DNA of 64,000 bases from positions 1,960,501-2,024,500 of the forward strand of contig NZ_CP150919.1 of NCBI RefSeq assembly GCF_039909015.1, in the 5' to 3' direction. The DNA is from Pseudomonas grandcourensis (GTDB taxonomy: Bacteria; Pseudomonadota; Gammaproteobacteria; Pseudomonadales; Pseudomonadaceae). A model generated the notes under the pieces. It made no database searches. It saw nothing but the letters and a program-made list of their open reading frames with translations, and was not told the origin of the DNA. Positions 30,054 through 38,077 of the stretch are shown here, piece by piece. The position numbers and the translations under genes were made by a program. The first letter of the stretch is position 1. The number at the start of each line of letters is the position of its first letter.

Positions 30054-33000
30054 ATGAGCGCAGCAACGAAGGCGAAGCGAACTGCACCGAGAACACCCCG
30101 CGCCGTCGCCGGTAGCAAGGGCGGCCAGGCCAAGCAGAAGCAGCCGAGCATTGCATCCAACAGCGTTCCGTCTATTGCAACGGCACGGATTGTTTACCTG
30201 TGGAGTTGGGGGCCGATCGTTGGTCTGGTGAATGGTCTTCGTTCGCTCAAGCTTGACGGTACGCCGGTGCAGGCTGAGGACGGAACGCTCAACTTCCCGG
30301 GCGTGAAGTGGCAGTTCCGTTCCGGAGAGCTGAACCAGTCACGCCTCGAAGGGATATCGGAAGCGAGCAATGAAATCTCCGTGAATCAGGCGTTGGTCAG
30401 CACCACGCCGTGGCTGCACACCATCAACAACTCGCTGATCGACGCCGTCCGCATTCGCCTCGCGTGGCCGCAACTGCAAAGCCAGGATGCCAGCGGCAAC
30501 ATCAACGGCGTCCGGATCGAGTATTCCGTTGAGATCTCGACCGACTCCGGACCGTACGTGCAAGTCCTCAGTTCTTTCGTCGACCGCAAGAACGTCACGA
30601 AGTACGAACGCTCTCACCGGATCGAACTCCCCGCCGGCAGTCGTTGGACAATCCGCGTTCGGCGCCTGACACCTGAGGCGAACAGCTCGCTGATTCAAGA
30701 CGGGATGCTGGTTGAGGCTATCGCCGAGGTGGTCAACAGCGATCAGGAGTACCCGTTGACCGCTGTAGGCTGCCTTGAGTACGACGCCCAGCAGTTCGGT
30801 GGTGACATTGCCAAGGTCGCAGCACTGATGCGCGGGCGCATCGTGCGGGTGCCTGCCAACTACGACACCGCGACTAGGACTTACCGCACCAGTGGTGCTG
30901 GTACAAGCGGAGGTGTTTGGGACGGGACCTTTCGGGAGGCCTACACCAACAACCCGGCCTGGGTGTTTTACGACCTGGTGTTGCATCCGTACTACGGCCT
31001 CGGTGAGCGCATCGACGCAACCATGGTTGATCGGTGGTCGCTATACCGCATCGGTCAGTACTGCGACCAGATGGTGCCGAACGGCAAGGGCGGTCAAGAA
31101 CCGCGCTTCACCTGCAACCTGTATTTTCAGAAGCAAGCCGAAGCCTATGCAGTGTTACAGGACCTGGCTTCGATTTTCCACGGCATGGCCTACTGGGACG
31201 GCAGCCAAATTGTCGTCAACGCCGATATGCCCGGCGACCCGGTCTACACCTACAGCCCGTCGCAGATCCTCAATAACGGTGAGATCAAGTATGAGGGAAC
31301 CCGGGCGCGCGATCGGCATACGCTGGCGATGGTTGCCTGGGATAATCCGAATCAAGGTTTTGAGACTGACAAGGAGCCAGTGTTCGATGACGACGCGATG
31401 GCTGAGCTGGGCATGGTGCGCGAGCTCGCCGTCGACGCCATCGGCTGCACGTCACTGGGCCAAGGGCAGCGTGCCGGACAATGGGCGCTGTTGACTGAAC
31501 AGCTGCAAACTCGTGGCGCCACCATGCGCGTGGGGCTTGATGGGCAAATCCCCAAGCCGGGCCAAGTGATTGCCATCGCCGACCCCGCCCTGGCTGGTCG
31601 TGCGAATGGCGGGCGTATTTCAGCGGTTGCCGGCCGAGTCATAACCTTGGATCGCGATACTCCGGTGCCCGCCGGTGCGCGACTCTTCGTCAACTTGCCC
31701 AGCGGCAAGTCAGAAGCCCGCGTGGTGAAGTCGGCAGTGGGGCGGGCGCTGACCGTCATGGCGGATTACAGCGAGGTACCTCAAGCCGAATGTGGGTGGG
31801 CGGTCGATTACGATGACCTGAAGCTGATGCAGTTCTATGTCCGCAACGTGACGCGTCCTGAGTGGCATCAGTTTCAGTTCGAGATGATTCAGCATGAGCC
31901 GAGTAAGTTCAACGCGATCGATTTCGGCGCGGTCGTTGATACGAGGCCAATTACGGGCATCCCGGTTGGAACGCAGGCCGCACCGGCTCGCGTGCTGCTC
32001 AGCCAGCATGTCGTCGTCGAGCAGGGTATTGCCGTCACGAACATGACCATTGCTTGGGATTCTGCGCCAGATGCTGTCGCGTATGACGTCGAATGGCGCT
32101 GGGGAGCCCGGGAGTGGGTCAAGGTTCCTCGCACCGGTGAATTAGCGGTGGATGTGCGGGGTATCTACTCCGGCCAGTATCTGGCCAGGGTTCGTGCTGT
32201 CAGTGCGTTGAATGTGTCGTCTATTCCGACCAATTCTGTACTCACCGACTTGAAGGGGAAAACCGGTTTGCCGCCGGCGGTGTCATTCCTGACGGCCACC
32301 TCGCTGTTGTTCGGTATTCGCCTCAAGTGGGGTTTCCCTGCGGGAGCCGCTGACACCCAGCGTACGGAGATCTGGTATGGCCCGGCCAACAACCTGGCCG
32401 CAGCTACCAAGCTCGCAGATCTGGCCTACCCGCAAAGCGACTACGCCATGCAGAGCCTGCTGGCGGGCACCTCGTTCTTTTTCTGGGCACGCCTGGTAGA
32501 CCGGATCGGCAACCTCGGTCCTTTCTATCCGGTGGTGAACGGGGTGTTGGGCCAGTCGAGCTCGAACGCTGCTCCGATCCTGGAGATGATCAAGGGGCAG
32601 ATCACCGAGACAGAACTCGGCCAAGACCTGCTAAGCGAGATCGATAAAATCCCCGGGCTTCAAACGCAGATCAATGCGCTCGACGAAACCTACGACCCGA
32701 CCAAAACCTACATCAAGAATGCGATCGTGCGTTCCGGCCAGTTGCTGTATCAGGCCAAGGTGCCGGTGCCGATCAACACGCCACCACCGAACGGGACCTA
32801 TTGGTTGGATGTGGGGCAGTCGGTGGAAACGGCCAATGGACTGGCCCAGCAGGTTTCGACAAACACTGCCGACATAATCGACCTTCATGGTGAGATCACT
32901 GCGCAAGCTACGGCGTTCGATGCGCTACGGGCGTCGTATCGGGACGACAACGGCGAAGGGGAACTGGCGGACGCACTCAAGAGCTGGACCAGCACCGCCG

Positions 33001-33713
33001 CAATTGCCACGGAGGAGAAAGTTCGCGCGTCAGAAACTGAGGCTTCGGCGAGAAGGCAGACAACGCTAGAAGCCAAGATCGGCGACAACGTGGCCAGCAT
33101 CACCACCCTTGAACAGGTGGTGGTTAACAACCAGCAAGCCACTGCTCAGCAGATCACCCAACTGAGTACGACGGTCGATGGGCAGGGTTCGCAGCTCGAC
33201 GGTCAGGGCGTGGAGATCGGCAAACAGAAGACGATGATCGAGACCAACGCCTCGATCATCAACGACGTGAACGGCAAGCTGGCTGCGACCTGGTCGGTGA
33301 AGATGCAATACAGCACCTCCACCGGGCAGTACATCGCCGCCGGGATTGGCCTGGGCATTGAGAACACCGCAGCCGGATTGCAAAGCCAGTTTCTGGTCAG
33401 CGCGGATCGCTTCGCCATCGTCAACACCATGGCCGGCGGCGCTGTGTCTGTTCCGTTTGCGGTGCAGGGCGGCCAAGTGTTTATGAACTCGACGTTCATC
33501 GCTGACGGCACCATCACCAACGCCAAGATCGGCAGCTATATCAGCTCGACCAACTACATCGCCGGCCAGCAAGGCTGGATCCTCAATAAAGACGGAACGC
33601 TGGAGATCAATGGCATTGTCCCTGGTCAGGGGCGACTGGTGATCAACTCGCTGAACGTCTCGGTCTACGACGCCAACAACGTGTTGCGTGTCCGACTCGG
33701 CTATCTGGGGTGA
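30054..33713 (+). CDS. host specificity protein J / central tail fibre
   Basis: The 1219-residue protein has the lambda J layout. The N-terminal half has the hub with SIATARIVYLWSWGPIVGLVNG near residue 45 and WVFYDLVLHPYYGLGERID; fibronectin type III-like repeats come around residues 640-860; a helical neck rich in Gln/Thr follows (about 880-1080), and the C-terminal ~140 residues resemble the DUF1983 tip with TGQYIAAGIGLGIENTAAG and NGIVPGQGRLVI. J recognises the outer-membrane receptor and triggers ejection. Unusual basic N-terminal 40 residues (Lys/Arg/Pro-rich) precede the hub. Confidence 0.95.
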   Translation: MSAATKAKRTAPRTPRAVAGSKGGQAKQKQPSIASNSVPSIATARIVYLWSWGPIVGLVNGLRSLKLDGTPVQAEDGTLNFPGVKWQFRSGELNQSRLEGISEASNEISVNQALVSTTPWLHTINNSLIDAVRIRLAWPQLQSQDASGNINGVRIEYSVEISTDSGPYVQVLSSFVDRKNVTKYERSHRIELPAGSRWTIRVRRLTPEANSSLIQDGMLVEAIAEVVNSDQEYPLTAVGCLEYDAQQFGGDIAKVAALMRGRIVRVPANYDTATRTYRTSGAGTSGGVWDGTFREAYTNNPAWVFYDLVLHPYYGLGERIDATMVDRWSLYRIGQYCDQMVPNGKGGQEPRFTCNLYFQKQAEAYAVLQDLASIFHGMAYWDGSQIVVNADMPGDPVYTYSPSQILNNGEIKYEGTRARDRHTLAMVAWDNPNQGFETDKEPVFDDDAMAELGMVRELAVDAIGCTSLGQGQRAGQWALLTEQLQTRGATMRVGLDGQIPKPGQVIAIADPALAGRANGGRISAVAGRVITLDRDTPVPAGARLFVNLPSGKSEARVVKSAVGRALTVMADYSEVPQAECGWAVDYDDLKLMQFYVRNVTRPEWHQFQFEMIQHEPSKFNAIDFGAVVDTRPITGIPVGTQAAPARVLLSQHVVVEQGIAVTNMTIAWDSAPDAVAYDVEWRWGAREWVKVPRTGELAVDVRGIYSGQYLARVRAVSALNVSSIPTNSVLTDLKGKTGLPPAVSFLTATSLLFGIRLKWGFPAGAADTQRTEIWYGPANNLAAATKLADLAYPQSDYAMQSLLAGTSFFFWARLVDRIGNLGPFYPVVNGVLGQSSSNAAPILEMIKGQITETELGQDLLSEIDKIPGLQTQINALDETYDPTKTYIKNAIVRSGQLLYQAKVPVPINTPPPNGTYWLDVGQSVETANGLAQQVSTNTADIIDLHGEITAQATAFDALRASYRDDNGEGELADALKSWTSTAAIATEEKVRASETEASARRQTTLEAKIGDNVASITTLEQVVVNNQQATAQQITQLSTTVDGQGSQLDGQGVEIGKQKTMIETNASIINDVNGKLAATWSVKMQYSTSTGQYIAAGIGLGIENTAAGLQSQFLVSADRFAIVNTMAGGAVSVPFAVQGGQVFMNSTFIADGTITNAKIGSYISSTNYIAGQQGWILNKDGTLEINGIVPGQGRLVINSLNVSVYDANNVLRVRLGYLG

Positions 33714-33716
33714 AAA

Positions 33717-34040
33717 ATGGCTTATGGAATGCGGGTTTGGGGGCCTGATGGCGGGCTGCAGCTCGATGAGAACTCTTTCACCATGCGGGTTGTGCTGTCG
33801 ACACAGGTCAGCTTTGCAACCAGCGTGAAAACGAGTCAGGACTTCTCGGTGCCGGGTTGCGATGCTTCCAACTCGGTGGCGATCGTTATTCCGGTAGGCC
33901 CTTACGACGCGGATAGATCTTTCCAGTTCGAAACCGAAATGCTCTCGGGGGTTGCGCGTGTTTACAACTACACGTGCACCTTCGAGGCCAGCCTTTCCAC
34001 CAGCGGAACCATGCGATTGATGGTTATAAGGTTTGCTTGA
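33717..34040 (+). CDS. tail-tip associated protein, YGMRxW module
   Basis: The 107-residue protein begins MAYGMRVWGPDGGLQLDENS and continues as a beta-rich, Thr/Ser/Val-rich polypeptide. The same YG-(M/L)-x-(L/V/F)-(W/V)...(L/V)-x-(L/I/F)-D pattern returns twice in the next gene. It sits three bases after J and overlaps the next gene's start as TGATG. I do not recognise the family beyond that it is typical for genes placed between J and the side fibre in Pseudomonas prophages. Virion decoration or adhesion is the likely role. Confidence 0.7.
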   Translation: MAYGMRVWGPDGGLQLDENSFTMRVVLSTQVSFATSVKTSQDFSVPGCDASNSVAIVIPVGPYDADRSFQFETEMLSGVARVYNYTCTFEASLSTSGTMRLMVIRFA

Positions 34041-34720
34041 TGGCCTCGTACGGACTCACTTTCGTCAACAACAGTAACCAGGTGGTCATCGACTCGGAGT
34101 TTGCTCGGCTCAACGTGATCTGCAGCGGGCGTTATGCGCCGACGCAGGAGTCAGGGCTTGGATCGTCCACTGCCTTTCCTCGTGTCATCACCAGTCAGGA
34201 GCCGCCGCTGGTGTTTTGCCGTCCAGATACTGGAGGGATCGCAGGGCTCACCGCCATGCAGGTGATCGGGTCGGCCGGTAATTGGACAGGCTTTTACGTT
34301 AGGGCCTACGACGTGAACACCAACCAGCCGAACGGACGGTATTTCGCGGCGACATTCGGTGCACAACCCGTTGCCACTTATGGGATGCGGCTCTGGGACG
34401 GGTCTTCAAAGTTGCTGTTTGACTCCGGTACGCCGACGGCGCTGTTCACGAGGGCGTTTCAGAATTGGACTTATCAGCGGTCCGACACCAGTCAAACAGG
34501 TTCCTCGCGGAACTATTACACGGTGCCATTCAACTTTCCCGAAAACGAATACCTGCTGATCAATACGTTCGGCATGAACATGCTGACGGGGTCAGCTTCC
34601 GGTCGTCTCGTTAAAACCCTTTGGGATTTCAATTCCGGAGTGCTGTACGCCATTACGGACGGATTCAGCAATCCGTTCGCCTTCTTTATGCCTGCTGTTT
34701 TCGCAAAGCTCGCGGTTTAA
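34040..34720 (+). CDS. tail-tip associated protein with two YGxRxW-like modules
   Basis: The 226-residue protein starts MASYGLTFVNNSNQVVIDSE and near residue 110 has ATYGMRLWDGSSKLLFDSG, so it holds two units of the beta-rich pattern that makes up the shorter upstream protein. The later part is rich in Phe, Tyr, Asn and Thr (NYYTVPFNFPENEYLLINTFG), as in adhesins. The start overlaps the upstream stop. No signal peptide, so it is probably a virion component near the receptor-binding tip. Confidence 0.7.
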   Translation: MASYGLTFVNNSNQVVIDSEFARLNVICSGRYAPTQESGLGSSTAFPRVITSQEPPLVFCRPDTGGIAGLTAMQVIGSAGNWTGFYVRAYDVNTNQPNGRYFAATFGAQPVATYGMRLWDGSSKLLFDSGTPTALFTRAFQNWTYQRSDTSQTGSSRNYYTVPFNFPENEYLLINTFGMNMLTGSASGRLVKTLWDFNSGVLYAITDGFSNPFAFFMPAVFAKLAV

Positions 34721-34741
34721 CCAATCAAATAGGAAGTAGCC

Positions 34742-35929
34742 ATGCCCTGGTACAAATCAGGAACGGTCTCTGTCACCCTCAATTCGAGCGCCGTGATTGG
34801 TGCGGGCACCGCCTTCATTGCGAACGCGCGTGTGGGCGATGCCTTTCGCGGCCCCGATGGCGCCTGGTACGAGGTGACCAACATTGCCAGCGACACGGCG
34901 ATGTCGATTTCGCCTAACTACAAGGGCGCGACCAATGCCGCCGGCAGTTACGCCCTCGCGCCGATGCAAGGTTACGTCAAGGACTCGGCGGATGCGCTGC
35001 GGGCCTTGGTCAATACCTACGGGGCAAAGCTCGCAGCGCTGGGTACGACCGGTAACTACGATGTTCTGCCGGTAAGTAAAGGTGGTACCGGGCTAACTGC
35101 CGTTGGGACCGCCATTTCATCAGACGTCATGACCAGTGACGTAGATACGACGGCGGGGCGACTGCTCAGGGTTGGCGACTTTGGTATCGGCGGTACCTCA
35201 GGAGGGATGGGTGTTACCGACGCCAACCTGGCAATAATTCCGGGTTTTGTACGTCTCAACACGCCTTGCACTAACGCGCCAATCGCGGGGGTGCCTTTCT
35301 CGATGCTCGTGACTCGTTACAATCAAGAGGTTACTCAGTTGGCCTTCCAAGAAGGCACAGCCGTTCCAGTTGTTTTTGTTCGCAAACGCCTTGGAGCCAC
35401 AACTTGGGGCAACTGGCGTGGCGTTGCAATGAATGGTGCCAATACCGATATCACCAGCCTTACGGGCCTGACTACGGCGCTGAGTACTGCTCAGGGCGGG
35501 ACAGGCAACACCATCGGTATGGCCACAAGGCTCGCTGCGGCCGCCATTATCGGCACGGTTTCACAATCAGGTGGAGTGCCGACAGGGGCTATCATCGAGC
35601 GTGGATCAAATGCAAATGGATCGTACGTAAAGTTTGCAGATGGCACGATGATTGCCAGTGCCGCAACTTCACAATCTTTCAACTTGGCCACTGCGTATGG
35701 GTCAAGTGGCGCTAAATATTCGGTATTCGGATGGTCCTTTCCTATTCAGTTCGCGGCAATCCCTCAGGTTTTCTGTAGTGCCCAAACGGCAGGTCGACTG
35801 ATTCTAACGGGTTCAGTATTTGGTAACCCTACAGTCTCGAGCCATAGCGCTTTTGCTATCGATGTATCCGGGGATGCAGGTGTGCAAACTTATTACTTTA
35901 ACTTCTGTGCCATAGGGCGGTGGTACTAA
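34742..35929 (+). CDS. side tail fibre protein
   Basis: The 395-residue protein has an N-terminal SGTVSVTLNSSAVIGAGTAFIANARVGDAF attachment-like domain (residues 6-35), a helical connector with VKDSADALRALVNTYGAKLAALG, repeated glycine-rich segments (VSKGGTGLTAVG, AQGGTGNTIGMATRL) typical of trimeric fibre shafts, and a C-terminal receptor-binding domain (from about 290). AGGAAGTAGCC precedes ATG 34742. It likely binds the lipopolysaccharide. The gene for its assembly chaperone follows after two bases, as usual. Confidence 0.85.
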   Translation: MPWYKSGTVSVTLNSSAVIGAGTAFIANARVGDAFRGPDGAWYEVTNIASDTAMSISPNYKGATNAAGSYALAPMQGYVKDSADALRALVNTYGAKLAALGTTGNYDVLPVSKGGTGLTAVGTAISSDVMTSDVDTTAGRLLRVGDFGIGGTSGGMGVTDANLAIIPGFVRLNTPCTNAPIAGVPFSMLVTRYNQEVTQLAFQEGTAVPVVFVRKRLGATTWGNWRGVAMNGANTDITSLTGLTTALSTAQGGTGNTIGMATRLAAAAIIGTVSQSGGVPTGAIIERGSNANGSYVKFADGTMIASAATSQSFNLATAYGSSGAKYSVFGWSFPIQFAAIPQVFCSAQTAGRLILTGSVFGNPTVSSHSAFAIDVSGDAGVQTYYFNFCAIGRWY

Positions 35930-35931
35930 TT

Positions 35932-36663
35932 ATGCGAATCGAACTTTCACCACAGATTCGAAGTGATAACTTGAAAGTCATCAAAAGCGGCAGCGTACTC
36001 ACCGTCAATGGTGAGCGTTTTGACTTCTCACGAATGGGAGTCGGAGACACGTTGCCACGTAACGCTATTCAATCCGACTGGTTCGGCAGGCCGACCGACG
36101 ATGTTTCAATGCAGGATGGGGGGCTGGTGCTGACCCTGACGCTGCCGTTGCCGGACAACTACAGCCAGGAGCAGGCCTTCCCAGTACCGCTGCAAAACGT
36201 GCTGGATGGCGAGGTGATGTTCCCGCAACCACTGCCGAGCTATGACCCTTTGGAAAGTCCAGCGTCAGAGATTCTGCCTCAGGGACAATCCACCGCTGGT
36301 GTCATCGACTGGTCGCTGCTGGTCACTGCCGCGATGAAGGCGTCAACCGTCGCTGCTGCGCACCTGCTTGAGGTGAAAACCGAACTGGCCGTGAGGAACG
36401 CCAAAGCCGCCGCGCAGATCACTCGTATTCAGGACCGCGTCAACACGTTGGGCTACGGCATCGACAGCGGCGACGCCACAGTCGAGGACGAAGCCGAACA
36501 AACGGCGCTGGTCGTCAGCCTTGCCGTGTGGAAGGCCTACAAGTTTGCGTTGGGTAAGGTCACGAAACAGCCAACATGGCCAGCCACTCCTGTATGGCCA
36601 GTAGAGCCAGCTGTGCCGGACATAGTCGCTGATCCCGAAGCTATAGCTGCCGACGTGATGTAA
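35932..36663 (+). CDS. tail fibre assembly protein
   Basis: The 243-residue protein has an N-terminal domain containing FDFSRMGVGDTLPRNAIQSDWF, characteristic of Pseudomonas fibre-assembly proteins, and a C-terminal helical part with an Ala-rich coiled coil (VTAAMKASTVAAAHLLEVKTEL) ending in Pro-rich repeats (PTWPATPVWPVEPAVPD). It helps the fibre fold and is not expected in the virion. I chose ATG 35932 rather than GTG 35920; the fibre gene stops two bases before it and there is no separate ribosome-binding site, so coupled translation is likely. Confidence 0.82.
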   Translation: MRIELSPQIRSDNLKVIKSGSVLTVNGERFDFSRMGVGDTLPRNAIQSDWFGRPTDDVSMQDGGLVLTLTLPLPDNYSQEQAFPVPLQNVLDGEVMFPQPLPSYDPLESPASEILPQGQSTAGVIDWSLLVTAAMKASTVAAAHLLEVKTELAVRNAKAAAQITRIQDRVNTLGYGIDSGDATVEDEAEQTALVVSLAVWKAYKFALGKVTKQPTWPATPVWPVEPAVPDIVADPEAIAADVM

Positions 36664-36684
36664 CACGCAGCCACCGCACAAAGC

Positions 36685-36709
36685 ACCCGCCATCGCGCGG
36701 GATTTTTTT
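36685..36709 (+). terminator. hairpin before endolysin gene, followed by CTGGAG
   Basis: CCCGC and GCGGG (36686-36690, 36697-36701) with a six-base loop and seven T's, then TCTGGAGAAAA as the ribosome-binding site of the endolysin gene. Confidence 0.75.
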
Positions 36710-36724
36710 GTCTGGAGAAAAGTG

Positions 36725-37150
36725 ATGACCGTATCCGAGAAAGACCGCGACATCCTCGCCCGTACGCTGTGGGGCGAGGCCCGCGGCGAATCCCTGGTCG
36801 GCCAGATTGCCGTGGCCTGTACCATCCGCAACCGCGTGAACGACGGCAAGGACAAGTCGTGGTGGGGGGAGGGCTATGCCGGTGTGTGCCAGAAGCCGTA
36901 CCAGTTCAGCTGCTGGAACAGGAGCGACCCAAACTTCGCCTACCTGAGCGGCGCAAGGCAGATTCCTTTCCGTGAGCTCGCGCAGGCGCGCATTGCTGCA
37001 GACCAGGTAATCGATGGAAAGATGCCGGATCCCACCGGCGGTGCCACCCATTACTACGCGACCACCATGCCGAAGCCACCGGCATGGGTGAAAGGCGCCA
37101 AGGAGACGTTGAGGCTCGGTCACCACGTGTTCTTTAAGGATGTGCCATGA
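36725..37150 (+). CDS. endolysin (SleB-type cell wall hydrolase)
   Basis: The 141-residue protein is a hydrolase_2/SleB-like murein hydrolase: EKDRDILARTLWGEARGESLVGQIAVACTIRNRVND has the catalytic Glu in the WGEARGE motif, followed by YAGVCQKPYQFSCWN and the DPTGGATHYY end. It cuts the glycan strands once the holin opens the inner membrane; no signal peptide is present, fitting holin dependence. CTGGAG precedes ATG 36725, and its stop overlaps the next start by four bases. Confidence 0.9.
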   Translation: MTVSEKDRDILARTLWGEARGESLVGQIAVACTIRNRVNDGKDKSWWGEGYAGVCQKPYQFSCWNRSDPNFAYLSGARQIPFRELAQARIAADQVIDGKMPDPTGGATHYYATTMPKPPAWVKGAKETLRLGHHVFFKDVP

Positions 37151-37473
37151 GTCGCCAATCGAAAGTTCTGAGACACAGCAATGACAATGGTCTGACGTTC
37201 TGGTGTCCTGGCTGCGATGGCGCACACGCCATTCAGCATGGCACCGGGGCCGGTCCACGCTGGGGCTGGAATGGCAGCGCGGAAGGTCCGACGTTCTCGC
37301 CTTCGATCCTAGTCAGGTATCCGGCTAACCCTGATGCCATTGAAGAGTTCAAAGAGTGGCGTACGGAGCGTGTATGTCATTCGTTCGTGACCGATGGCCG
37401 CATCCAGTTCCTGGACGATTGCACCCACGCGCTAGCCGGACAAACGGTCGTTCTGCCGGACTGGGAGGACTGA
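37147..37473 (+). CDS. DUF6527-type protein in lysis cassette
   Basis: The 108-residue protein has FWCPGCDGAHAIQHG (Cys-x2-Cys), RWGWNGSAEGPTFSPSILVRY, CHSFVTDGRIQFLDDCTHALAGQTVVLPDW. This pattern matches small phage proteins often listed as DUF6527 or, without evidence, as 'ammonia monooxygenase'. Four conserved Cys/His suggest metal binding. It lies between endolysin and spanin genes in many Pseudomonas prophages and could be virion- or lysis-related; its function is unknown. The start overlaps the endolysin stop as ATGA. Confidence 0.75.
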   Translation: MSRQSKVLRHSNDNGLTFWCPGCDGAHAIQHGTGAGPRWGWNGSAEGPTFSPSILVRYPANPDAIEEFKEWRTERVCHSFVTDGRIQFLDDCTHALAGQTVVLPDWED

Positions 37474-37475
37474 GC

Positions 37476-37988
37476 ATGACGCACTATCTGAAAGCAGGTG
37501 CTGTTCTGCTGCTAACCACCCTGGTGCTGGGTGCGCTGTTCGGCGCCTATCACCACGGCGTGACGGTCACGGCTGGAAAGTGGCAGTCGGAGTGGAATGC
37601 TCGTGACACCCGGGACGCCGAGGCGAGGGCGCTCAATGAGGCTGCCGAGCGCACCAAAGAGCATGCCTACCAACAGTCAATCAACAAGGCGGTTCAAGAT
37701 GGGCAACGAAACATCGATCAAGCAATGGCTGATGCTGCTGCCGCTCGCGCTTCTGCTGGCGGCGTGCAGCTCGCCGCAGCCAACCTTGCCCGTCGACTCG
37801 CAGCCAGTGAAGCCAGCGGCAATTCCTGCGCTGCCGCCGCAAGCAAGGCAGCTGCCCGTGCCGCCGCAGTGCTTGCCGACGTGTTCAAGAGCGCTGACCA
37901 GCGAGCGGGCGACCTGGCTGCAATTGCTGATCAAGCGCGAGTCCGGGGATTGATCTGTGAGCAGGTGTACGACGGCCTTGGTAAATAG
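37476..37988 (+). CDS. inner-membrane spanin (Rz, DUF2514-like)
   Basis: The 170-residue protein has one N-terminal membrane helix (residues 6-28) and a long periplasmic, Ala-rich coiled coil with a few Cys, the layout of an i-spanin. It starts at ATG 37476, three bases after the previous gene. With its embedded partner it would fuse inner and outer membranes at the last step of lysis. The Ala-rich middle (ADAAAARASAGGVQLAAANLARRLAAS) is partly imposed by the overlapping Rz1 gene in another frame. Confidence 0.85.
   Translation: MTHYLKAGAVLLLTTLVLGALFGAYHHGVTVTAGKWQSEWNARDTRDAEARALNEAAERTKEHAYQQSINKAVQDGQRNIDQAMADAAAARASAGGVQLAAANLARRLAASEASGNSCAAAASKAAARAAAVLADVFKSADQRAGDLAAIADQARVRGLICEQVYDGLGK
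37699..37953 (+). CDS. outer-membrane spanin lipoprotein (Rz1), embedded in Rz
   Basis: Within the Rz gene, in the +1 frame, ATG 37699 opens an 84-residue frame: MGNETSIKQW, a hydrophobic stretch MLLPLALLLA, lipobox LLAAC and then Pro-rich sequence (PQPTLPVDSQPVKPAAIPALPPQARQ), ending in RESGD. This is a textbook o-spanin: a short lipoprotein with a Pro-rich periplasmic part. It is wholly nested inside Rz, as in lambda. AAGG lies eight bases upstream of the ATG. Confidence 0.85.
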   Translation: MGNETSIKQWLMLLPLALLLAACSSPQPTLPVDSQPVKPAAIPALPPQARQLPVPPQCLPTCSRALTSERATWLQLLIKRESGD

Positions 37989-38045
37989 ATTTGTCGCGGC
38001 GTGATCAGGTCGGCCCAGGCACGAAGTATTTCGTTGGATGAAACG

Positions 38046-38075
38046 AAAAGGCCGCAGCGGTTGCTGCGGCCTTTT
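38046..38075. terminator. bidirectional terminator between late genes and acyltransferase
   Basis: AAAAGGCCGCAGC and GCTGCGGCCTTTT (38046-38058, 38063-38075) form a 13-base perfect stem with four-base loop, A-tract on one side and T-tract on the other. It ends both the late operon and the convergent right-end operon. Confidence 0.9.
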
Positions 38076-38077
38076 AA

